Positions 1-9,293 of a DNA stretch of 64,000 nucleotides are shown one piece after another. This stretch comes from Malaya genurostris (taxonomy: Eukaryota > Arthropoda > Insecta > Diptera > Culicidae). The DNA is taken from NCBI RefSeq assembly GCF_030247185.1, contig NC_080572.1, forward strand, positions 5,473,007-5,537,006. The letters are read 5' to 3'. The first letter of the stretch is position 1. Each line of letters starts with the position of its first letter. The position numbers and the translations under genes were made by a program. The notes under the pieces are model-generated. The model searched no databases. It was not told where the DNA came from and saw only the letters and a program-made list of their open reading frames with translations.

Positions 1-1017
1 GGCTCGAGTCTCCATCGTAAGTGCGTTGATCTCCGATACGAAAAGGTCGCCCTGGGTGTCACCTATACGAACTAGTGGAGTTTCACTTTCCATTCATATT
101 TCACAATCGAGCAGAAACGAAACTCGGTTCGAAAGGAGCAAAATCTGTCGATCTTCGACATTTCCGTTTCAGTGATATATCGTAGTAGCAACCTCCCATA
201 TCCTCGACGTTTGTTCGCTCGTATCATTTCACTTGATTTTGCGTCTCCACCGGGCAAAGCAGCCGCGAACAGTAAGAAACACATTCCAGTGTAACCTTTT
301 TATAGCGAAATAAATTGTTATTATTCAAATGAGGCAAATATTGATCGTAGCAAGCATTCTAACCAGGCTGGGTGGTGGCAAGTGATGATCGACTGGAAGG
401 TGGTACGTGAAAATTTTGCATAAAATAAAAATGTTGGCTTTCATTTCACGCTGCTGCCGATGACGCTGGAAACATATGCACGCCGTTGATGTCCCAAACA
501 GAAGAGTTTATTTTGAAGGTTGGCTTGCGAGTGAAATTCCGAACGATTTTTTTATGAGAGTATCTGTTTGCTCCAGTGAAAACGATGTTGGTATTAAAAT
601 TCATGAAAGCTGCCTAAAAAACCGCAGTATCAGTTCGTTTGATGTCTTTTATTGAATCACTTGGCGATTGTTCTCGCGACGTAGAATGTTAGCCCTGGGT
701 TGTGTTGTGCGGTTCGTTCGTTAACCATGCAAATGTTGACAGTCTAGTACCGAAATATGGATAATAGCATCGTAAATTTTTTGCACATATAATCATCTAT
801 GGTTTTACGTGCTTTCCAAAATCTCACTCTTGATATATGTAAAATTTTAACTGGTTTATTTTTAGCAATACATTATACTGTAGATATCGAAACTGCTTTC
901 AAAGAGTAAATCATATTTATCAAGATGTAAATAATTGTTGATTGTTACGAATTTGTCATGCAAATGAGGCATCTTTTTTGCACGTTCATTTGTACATGGC
1001 CGAGGAATTTATTATAA
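1..1017. other. unassigned AT-rich sequence
   Basis: I recognise no gene, RNA or transposon here. A 70-codon minus-strand frame (284 down to 72) starts with a hydrophobic, signal-peptide-like run (MCFLLFAAALPGG) and has a KRR tribasic site near residue 25. It has no recognisable family and could be chance. Confidence 0.3.
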
Positions 1018-4000
1018 CTCACTAGCTGAATTACCCGGCGTTGCTCGGAAATGTTTCGTGAAGGGAAGGCCGACAAAAAATTCTCGAAGTTGTCGTGCTT
1101 AGTGAAATACTCTAGTAGTGAAACATAACTTAGACGGAAACCCGATCGTACAATACTCCGTTCATGTTCAGACTGCGAATGATCAGTGTCCCATCTTAGA
1201 TCTCACAATAATCATGATTTTCATGGTATTCTCCACAAATTGGGTCAGTTTTATATTTGAACCCTTTTGTTAGGAACATTTAAAACACATTTCTCTCTAT
1301 AAAAACCTTCTTAGTAACCTCCGAGTTTCATATCTATATGTGCTTGTAACGTACTTCCGTACTTCCTCGTCACAATCGATCTACAGTACCTTTGGCTTCC
1401 ATCGATGTAATCACTTGCTACTCCCTCCTCTTTATAAAAAGTTTATGACATCATGAATTTTCTATCTGATAATGATTATTTTATAACGAAAGGTTGTTTA
1501 ACATCATAACAACATTCGTAGTAGAGAATGACGTTTTTATATAATTTATTTTACCAAGGTTTAAACCATTTTGGTCGTTCATCGGAGAGGAAAACCTATA
1601 GAATAATGATTCAGTTAATACAAATGTTGCTGTAATCCTATTTCCATCACCTTGAGTCGACAGTATTCTCAATTTACATAATAAAATGCACATTGATTGT
1701 ATGATTTCGTCACTTTAGATCAATGTTGAGAATACTTATTTCCCCTTCCTCTTGTGAATATTTTTGTGAACCTAACTTAGTTGCTAGAAATATACTGTTC
1801 TCGTAAAGAATTACCAGTTTTTCGTAAAACCCGATCAATTTTCCCTTACACTTTCCATATTCGGGGCACATGCTACACTCCCTCATCCTCAAAAAATTAT
1901 TATAATCTATTTTGATTTAACTTAATATTTGTCAGTGAACTTACTACAGATCTCCTCCATGATTACCCTGAGTAGTGTATCTGTGCTTTTCAAAAAATAT
2001 CGATTCCCACCTTTGGTACATGAGCCAAACTTGGTGGCGATTCGTTTAGTTGTTTCGTAGTTATGCTGAAACTTAAATACACTCGCGTTCATAGACAGAT
2101 AAAGACTATTTTCCCTTAGCTCTTTGAATTCCCCGGCAAAATGGAACCAGATCCTTTGAAATTAATTTGAAAATTGTTTTATAAAAAATGGGAGATTAAA
2201 ATTTATTTTCAGAAACCCCTCCTTCTAGTCTAAATGTCTATTCTATTCAAATTTCGTCATTGACCCTCTCCCCCCATGTTAAGGACACTTCCTACACAAT
2301 TTCCTCCCTGAAAATGTCCTAATGATCATTTCTGAAGAGCAAGAAGTATCTGTGCCAAATTTGATAGCAATCCGTTCAGTAGTTCCGGAGTTGCGCCGTT
2401 ACAAACATTACATCCCCTTTTTTAGAGGGACGTACTATATCCACCCCACACGAGGTACCCTAAGTTGCGCAAAAAGTATCTATGGTCTCCAAAAAGTATC
2501 GGTTCTCGTCAAATTGAATAAATTTTTTCATGACCCCTGTTAAGGATAGTTGCTACGCTCTCCCCCATAAAAATACCCTTACAACTATCTCTGAAGAGCA
2601 AAAAGCAGCTATGCCAAGTGTGATAGCAATCCGTTCAGTAGTGTCGGAGTTATGCCGTTACATCCCCCTTTTTTAATGCACTTGCTACATTCACTCACCT
2701 TATCTATCATATCTAAGGTATGGAAAATGTTTGCATGATCTTCAAAAATTATGGATTCTTGTCAAATTTTATGAATTTTTTTTCTTGCTACACTTCCTCC
2801 CCTATAAAAATACCTTTATTACTATTTCTGAAGAGCAATGATTAACTGTACCAAATTTGATAGCAATTCGTTCAATAGCTCCGGAGTTATTCCGTTACAA
2901 ACATTACATTCCTTTTTTGAGGCACTTACTACACCCTTTCCCCACAGAATATACTTATAATCGTATCTAAGTTGTGCAAAAAGTGTCTTCAAAAAGTACC
3001 GATTTTCGTCAAATTAGATAATATTTTTAATGACCACCTTTGTTAAGGACACTTGCTACGCTCCCTCCCCCCATGGAAATATTCTTATAACCATATCTGA
3101 AGAGCAAGAAGTACATGTACCAGGTTTAATAGCAATCCGTTAAGTAGTTTTGTAGTTACACCCCCATTTTTAAAGGCACTTGCTGCATCCATCCCCCATT
3201 AAATTACATCTACGGTATGCAAAATGTTTCTGAGATCTTAAAAAAATATCGGTTTTCATCAAGTTATATGAATTTTTTCATGACCCCTTCTTGGTTATGA
3301 CACTTGCTACGCTCCCTCCCCCATAAAAATACGCTTATGACTATCTCTGAAGAGCAAGAAGTACATGTGCCAAGTTTGATAGAAATCCGTTCAGTAATTC
3401 CGGAGTTATGCCATTGCAAACATTACACCCCTTTTTTTAAAGGCACTTGCTACATCCACCCCCATATAATCATATTTAATATATGCAAAATGTTTTTATG
3501 ATCTTAAAAAAGTATCGATTCTCGTCAAATTAGACAAATTTTTTCATGAGCTCCCCCTGTTAAGAACACTTACTACGCTCCCTCCCCCCATATAAATACG
3601 CTTATAACCATCTCAGAAGAGCAAGAAGTATCTGTGCCAAGTTTGGTGGCAATCCGTTCAGTAGTTTCGGAATTATGCCATTTTAAACATTACACCCCCC
3701 TATTTAAAGGCACTTGCTACATCCACCCCCCATATAGTCATATCTAAGGTATGCAAAATGGTTCTACGGTCTTCAAAACGTATCGATTCTTGTAAAGTTG
3801 TATGAATTTTCCATGACCTCCCCCTTGTTTATGACACTTGCTACGCTCCCTTCCATACAAATATACTCCTTAAACCATCTCTGAAATACAATAAGTGCCT
3901 GTGCCAAGTTTGGTGTCAATCCGTTCAGTAGTTTCGGAATTATGCCGTTTTAAACATTACACCCCCCTATTTAAAGGCACTTGCTACATCCACCCCCATA

Positions 4001-5583
4001 TAATCATATTTAATATATGCAAAATGTTTTTATGGTCTTAAAAAAGTATCGATTCTCGTCAATTAGACAATTTTTTTCATGAGCTCCCCCTGTTAAGAAC
4101 ACTTACTACGCTCCCTCCCCCCATATAAATACGCTTATAACCATCTCAGAAGAGCAAGAAGTATCTGTGCCAAGTTTGGTGGCAATTCGTTCAGTAGTTT
4201 CGGAATTATGCCATTTTAAACATTACACCCCCCTATTTAAAGGCACTTGCTACATCCACCCCCCATATAGTCATATCTAAGGTATGCAAAATGGTTCTAC
4301 GGTCTTCAAAACGTATCGATTCTTGTCAAGTTGTATGAATTTTCCATGACCTCCTCCTTGTTTATGACACTTGCTACGCTCCCTTCCATACAAATATACT
4401 CCTTAAACCATCTCTGAAATACAATAAGTGCCTGTGCCAAGTTTGGTGTCAATCCGTTCAGTAATTCCGGAGTTATGCCATTGCAAACATTACACCCCTT
4501 TTTTTAAAGGCACTTGCTACATCCACCCCCATATAATCATATTTAATATATGCAAAATGTTTTTATGGTCTTAAAAAAGTATCGATTCTCGTCAAATTAG
4601 ACAAATTTTTTCATGAGCTCCCCCTGTTGAGAACACTTACTACGCTCCCTCCCCCCATATAAATACGCTTATAACCATCTCAGAAGAGCAAGAAGTATCT
4701 GTGCCAAGTTTGGTGGCAATCCGTTCAGTAGTTTCGGAATTATGCCATTTTAAACATTACACCCCCCTATTTAAAGGCACTTGCTACATCCACCCCCCAT
4801 ATAGTCATATCTAAGGTATGCAAAATGGTTCTACGGTCTTCAAAACGTATCGATTCTTGTCAAGTTGTATGAATTTTTCCATGACCTCTCCCTTGTTTAT
4901 GACACTTGCTACGCTCCCTTCCATACAAATATACTCCCTAAACCATCTCTGAAATACAATAAGTGCCTGTGCCAAGTTTGGTGTCAATCCGTTCAGTAGT
5001 TTCGGAATTATGCCGTTTTAAACATTACACCCCCCTATTTAAAGGCACTTGCTACATCCACCCCCATATAATCATATTTAATATATGCAAAATGTTTTTA
5101 TGGTCTTAAAAAAGTATCGATTCTCGTCAAATTAGACAAATTTTTTCATGAGCTCCCCCTGTTAAGAACACTTACTACGCTCCCTCCCCCCATATAAATA
5201 CGCTTATAACCATCTCAGAAGAGCAAGAAGTATCTGTGCCAAGTTTGGTGGCAATCCGTTCAGTAGTTTCGGAATTATGCCATTTTAAACATTACACCCC
5301 CCTATTTAAAGGCACTTGCTACATCCACCCCCCATATAGTCATATCTAAGGTATGCAAAATGGTTCTACGGTCTTCAAAACGTATCGATTCTTGTCAATT
5401 TATATGAATTTTTCCATGATCCCCCTAATGTTTATGACACTTGCTACGCTCCCTCCCATATAAATATACTCCCTAAACCATCTCTGAAATACACTAAGTA
5501 CCTGTGCCAAGTTTGGTGGCAATCCGTTCAGTAGTTCCGAAGCTATCGCGTTACAAACTTACATCCATTTTTATATATATAGA
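1018..5583. mobile_element. dispersed repeat element containing a satellite array
   Basis: The left edge carries CTAGCTGAATTACCCGGCG followed by TTGCTCGG, a terminal sequence type I associate with dispersed non-autonomous repeats in arthropods. The right edge is a TATATATATAGATT-like tract at about 5571-5584, directly abutting mitochondrial-derived sequence. Between them are diverged copies of one monomer (one is visible near 2000-2060) that become progressively more uniform to the right. There is no transposase or RT frame inside. The boundaries and the idea that this is a single element are inference; it could also be a satellite with unrelated flanks. Confidence 0.5.
2290..5565. repeat. 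tandem satellite, about 267-bp monomer, higher-order dimer on the right
   Basis: The anchor CAATCCGTTCAGTA or a close variant recurs at about 2368, 2628, 2864, 3133, 3383, 3650, 3917, 4183, 4450, 4717, 4985, 5252 and 5520. Spacing varies (240-269 bp) on the left and is very regular (266-268 bp) from 3383 rightward. From 3550 the monomers alternate: type A has AGAAGTATCTGTGCCAAG and 'ggtggcaa'; type B has ATAAGTGCCTGTGCCAAG and 'ggtgtcaa'. This gives a dimer period of 533-535 bp, repeated four times. Short open frames inside the array are by-products of the repeat and are not treated as genes. Confidence 0.93.
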
Positions 5584-5976
5584 TTTCATTATATTCCTTC
5601 TTCAATACAAGGAACAATTACTTCATTTATAGTTGAAGCATCATCATTTTAGAATATGTTTTGTACTGAAGGCAAATATCTTTTTGAGTATCAACTATAA
5701 TTACTAATTTATTATCCGCAATTCCTTATCTTGGAAATGATTCAGTTAAATTAATTTGAGGTGGATTTGCTGTTGATAATGCTACATTAAGTCGATTTTT
5801 TACCTTTCATTTTACTTTACCTTTTATTATTATAGCTTCATCAATAAGTCATTCATTATTTTCACATCAAACTTATTCCAATAATCATTTCGGATTAAAT
5901 AGAAATATTGATAAAATTACATTTCATACTTATTTAGGGTATAATGATTTATTCGGTTTTATTATTTACATATAAA
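5584..5976 (+). pseudogene. cytb (numt): nuclear mitochondrial insertion: cytochrome b fragment
   Basis: Cytochrome b is the haem-binding subunit of mitochondrial complex III; this is a nuclear fossil of it. Read in the invertebrate mitochondrial code (TGA=Trp, AGA=Ser, ATA=Met), 5652-5975 is open for about 107 codons. It gives the family blocks ITNLLSAIPYLG, WGGFAVDNATL, RFFTFHF, SHQTYSNN and GLNSNIDKI, matching the middle of insect cytochrome b (roughly residues 120-235 of about 378). In the standard code it has in-frame TGA stops, so it cannot encode a nuclear protein. 5584-5651 continues the homology weakly in a shifted frame, with one base apparently missing near 5650. The LPWGQ block is altered. 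A TAA follows at 5973. The fragment starts at the satellite-element edge. Confidence 0.9.
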
Positions 5977-5984
5977 ATATTTCA

Positions 5985-6300
5985 CTTCTTTTAAAACAAT
6001 TAGCGAAATGGTTTCGATTTTTGGCGTTGATCATGCATTTTCATTCTAAATCTCTTTGTCTTTAATTAATTATTAATTGAACTGATTTGTGTATATTTGA
6101 ACGAAGTTCAAGCTTTTATGTATTATGTGAAACTCCAAATATCCACCTGAAAAATCAATTTGGTTTGGTCGCATTGTGATTGAATTTATAATTGTAAGAT
6201 GAATTATTTATCAGAAAGAATTTTAATTGAAATTGTTGAGCTATCATTATCAGTTATCATTTTAGCTAAATCGCAACCTTCTACAATTCGTAGGAACGCT
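5985..6300 (+). pseudogene. COX2 (numt): probable second mitochondrial fragment: COX2-like
   Basis: From 6199 the frame reads NYLSERILIEIV, then a VIILA stretch and a QPST block. This parallels the insect COX2 stretch that runs from the first transmembrane segment through the ..IEIVW.. and ..LPS.. region. Upstream, about 5990-6060 contains a degraded match to the earlier HDHAL-type block (VDHA at about 6027) with stops. COX2 is subunit II of cytochrome c oxidase; this copy is non-functional. On insect mtDNA, COX2 and cytb lie kilobases apart, so the two pieces would be separate insertions or a rearranged one. 6199-6290 is the better-supported part; the rest is weak. Confidence 0.5.
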
Positions 6301-6455
6301 CTGCCAGTTGTGGCACTCTGTAGATGTGTGGAAACCTCATTTCTGAGCCACCCAGTTCGACTATGTTTAATCTTGTGCCTCTTGTCAATCCGTGATTATA
6401 GTTAATAGCTACGCAAGACTTCAAACGTTTTCTTGTTTGGTTCTGATGCTGATGC

Positions 6456-6722
6456 GGTGAAAAGGGTCAATTTGTTAACAATTTATTCAAAAGGATAAAA
6501 TCTGAAAAGGGCTAACCTTACAAGTGTTGCACGCTCACAAAATTGTTTTTAAGGAAAAATCCATATTAAGTTCTTCACTGGAAAAAATAAACGTTCTTGT
6601 AAAATTTGAAATCAATATACAAAGTGTATCATTTTTGCTTGGATGAAACATTATTCGAAAATGGCTGACAGGGACAACCGTTCATATATTGCCAGATGGA
6701 CAGTTTCTATTGATAAACGGTT
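6456..6722 (+). repeat. direct duplication, copy 1 (partner 7788-8012)
   Basis: This segment and 7788-8012 share a long similar run: TTATTCAAAAGGATAAAAT, AAGTGTTGCACGCTCACAAA, CATATTAAGTTCTTCACT, GAAACATTATTCGAAAATGG and GGGACAACCGTTCAT occur in the same order. Both end at TTTCTATTGATAAACG. Copy 1 is followed at once by the microsatellite-bearing repeat. There is no coding potential. They could be the long terminal repeats of a degraded element or a local duplication. Confidence 0.85.
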
Positions 6723-7150
6723 TTGCCTTTCTCTATAGAAAGGTGTTAGAATTGCTGGAAAAACCGACTTTCGAACGAACCGACTACCATTCGACTCAGT
6801 TCGACGAGATCAGAAAATGTTTGTGTGTGTGTGCACTTTTCGAAGATATTTTTACCGCTCAATTTTCTTAGAGATGGCTGAACCCATTTTAACAAACTTG
6901 GGCTAGTTTTATAGCTACTGTCGGGCCATTGATCAAGTTCGAAGATCAAATGGTTGTGACTTTTGGTTCCAGATATATGATTGTATAAGTGACGTAACCG
7001 ACAAAACACGTTGATTTTTACCGCTCTTATATATATAAGGGTGCCAAAATTTTGGGATCACTTCTATTTTTGTTAAGCTTTAGTGCTCAAAAGTTTAAGC
7101 ACCTCGAAAAAAACCTTCATGCAAAAATTGAGCTAAATCCGACATGCGTA
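6723..7150 (-). mobile_element. microsatellite-bearing dispersed repeat, copy a
   Basis: The copy starts with a short terminal hairpin (GCCTTTCTCTATAGAAAGGT), then a conserved block (CCATTCGACTCAGTTCGACG), a short (GT)n at about 6824-6833, a block ending in a TTTACCGCTC motif, and an extension to AAGTTTAAGCACCTCG. The same order in opposite orientation is found at 46920-47545, with shorter relatives at 15495-15670, 36750-37620, 38300-38850 and 43850-45760. There is no protein. I infer a non-autonomous transposon family; the class is uncertain. Confidence 0.65.
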
Positions 7151-7787
7151 AGGGGTGCTGCCCGGTGATAAAGGTTTGACAATTTTCGATCTTGAAAAAG
7201 CACCATAGGGGGGAGTGCATGAAATTTCCAAAATCGAAAAAAACAGCAGCGCGCAAGTAATAAAAAAACGTGTTTAATCCACCTAACAGTGAGATGATAC
7301 CTTTTTTTAACAATCCGCATGTGTTTTTTGCATGGATATTCTTAGATGTGAAATGAAATTTTCGAAATCAAAAAATAATTTTGATGCCGAAACTCTTAAA
7401 ATTGCATGAAACGTCGAGATTTAGTGTTACCTGAAAAAAAAAATTTTTTTTGAAGAAATCAATTTTGTGGAACTTGATTTGATATCCCAAAAAGTCGATT
7501 TTTTCAAAAAAATTTTTCAATTAGTATATAGTCAAAGTGTGAAGGATCCAAAAATCCATTACGTCCAGTCTTATTTATAAGCCAAAATAACGAGAGGTAA
7601 GCCCACTGCGCTCAATCACTGAAAAAAGTTCTGGTTTCTATGTGTCGGTTCTTCTCGTTATGCTTTGTGCGACGGTTTGTTCAGCTGAAGCGGATAAAAT
7701 TTTGCGCGCATTTTACGACGCTACATTTCACCTTAATTAATCATTTTTAAATCACGAATACTCACAAATTTCATGCCAACTCAAACG
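7150..7787. other. unassigned AT-rich sequence between duplicated segments
   Basis: This holds runs of A and T and a block near 7400-7435 (GAAACGTCGAGATTTAGTGT) that is the inverse of motifs in the 12.85-13.19 kb repeat. No gene is recognised. Confidence 0.4.
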
Positions 7788-8012
7788 GTGAAAAGAATGA
7801 ATTTTTAACGATTTATTCAAAAGGATAAAATGTGAAAAGAGCCAACCCAAGTGTTGCACGCTCACAAAATTATTTTCAAGAACAAATCCATATTAAGTTC
7901 TTCACTTGGAATGTATCATTTTTGCTTGGTTGAAACATTATTCGAAAATGGCAGATAGGGACAACCGTTCATACATTGCCAGATGGTCAGTTTCTATTGA
8001 TAAACGTTTTTT
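7788..8012 (+). repeat. direct duplication, copy 2 (partner 6456-6722)
   Basis: It repeats the 6456-6722 motifs in the same order and orientation with small indels, ending at TTTCTATTGATAAACG. It lies about 1.3 kb downstream of copy 1. Confidence 0.85.
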
Positions 8013-9060
8013 TAACTAAAACTGATTGCAAATATTGGATCACTAGCGTAAAGTATTCTGAGAAATTTCCTCAAAAATTGAGTTTCATTGAAATTTCATC
8101 TATATAAAAAACTTAAAAGCTCTATGGATTGGTGAATAAATCATAGCAAACTTTGTTAATATGTTGATATTATCCAATACCTATCAACAATTGTTGTTAA
8201 ATTTCGAAGGTTTAAAGTACAAGTCATGGGTTTTAAAAGAAAGAAACTCTGTTACACGCAGCGCTCATGCTAAACAACTACGGCACACATAGTTTTAAAT
8301 ACGAGAAAATCATGAATCATGATCATGATTTCAAACGATGTCAAAACGTTATGTATGCAAAAAAAAACAGTACAAATATTTGTTGATCCAACCAGAACAT
8401 TTAACTTCATATATGTACAGAATCAAACAACGGCATAGCATAGAACCATATTTGTACTGCTGGCATACGACAAAAACTTTCTGTAGGTGGGTGTTAAAAC
8501 AATCAAAATACAACTGTAGAATTTGTGAAAACAAGGCGAAATGATTACATATGATAAAAAATGATATTCCAGTTAGCATACGCGATTACAATTATACCAG
8601 CACAATGCAATACAATTAGGTGTGAATTTATAAACAATAGAACAAATGTTGAATAAAGCTAACAAAGTACCTCATTAGTGCCATTAACGATATGTGATAA
8701 CGTAATTCATACAACGGTTAATTTTACTCAACAATAGCTGACAATGTCGGTTGTGTGTTGTTTTTGTACGAAAGCTGCTTAAAAAATATTTCACTATGGT
8801 AGATGATTACGTGATAGGAAGCTCTAATCTTTTATGATGTTAGTTTTATTTTTGCAAGTCACACAATTGACCGGGTTAAACATTTCAACATTTCAAGATC
8901 AAAACGTAACAGTATTTGCATGCGTCGAACGATTGTAACACCAGAAATAATTGTCCACATCCTTTACTGGCAAAAGCTCGCTACGGAGCCATTCGGTGTC
9001 CAATTTGCAAACTCTATCACGTGTGACCGTGTTTAATTAAACAATTGTCCAGTCAATCAG
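8013..9060. other. unassigned AT-rich sequence
   Basis: I see no recognisable gene or element. Short frames on both strands have no family signature. Confidence 0.35.
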
Positions 9061-9083
9061 AAATTATTTGATCTCATCTAACA

Positions 9084-9293
9084 ATGAAAGCCATTTCTCC
9101 GGATTATTTTCAAGAGGAAACTCCTACTTCAATCAAATTGGGTTTCATTACAGCGAGGTACCGAAGCATTCGCATTGCATCCACGCCCATTCCCCCCTCC
9201 ACAATCCGGAATTCCAACAGTTCATCCGACTTAGACTCCGACTGGAGTTCCAAACATTCGAGCCGACACTGTGTGAACACCAATTATATTTAA
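9084..9293 (+). CDS. small unassigned open frame, possible exon
   Basis: This is a 69-codon frame beginning MKAISPDYFQEETPTSIKLG. It has a serine-rich acidic stretch (SNSSSDLDSDWSSKHSSRH) in the second half. It lies in less AT-rich, non-repetitive sequence than most of the window. I do not recognise the protein. There is no signal peptide or membrane segment. A GT within TGTGTGAAC near 9271 could act as a splice donor, but no partner exon is visible. Frames of this length occur by chance, so it is listed only as a candidate. Confidence 0.15.
   Translation: MKAISPDYFQEETPTSIKLGFITARYRSIRIASTPIPPSTIRNSNSSSDLDSDWSSKHSSRHCVNTNYI

Noticed and set aside
2290..5565. Array resembling CRISPR-like regular repeats
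   Set aside because: Monomers are about 267 bp with no unique spacers, and the context is eukaryotic. This is a satellite.
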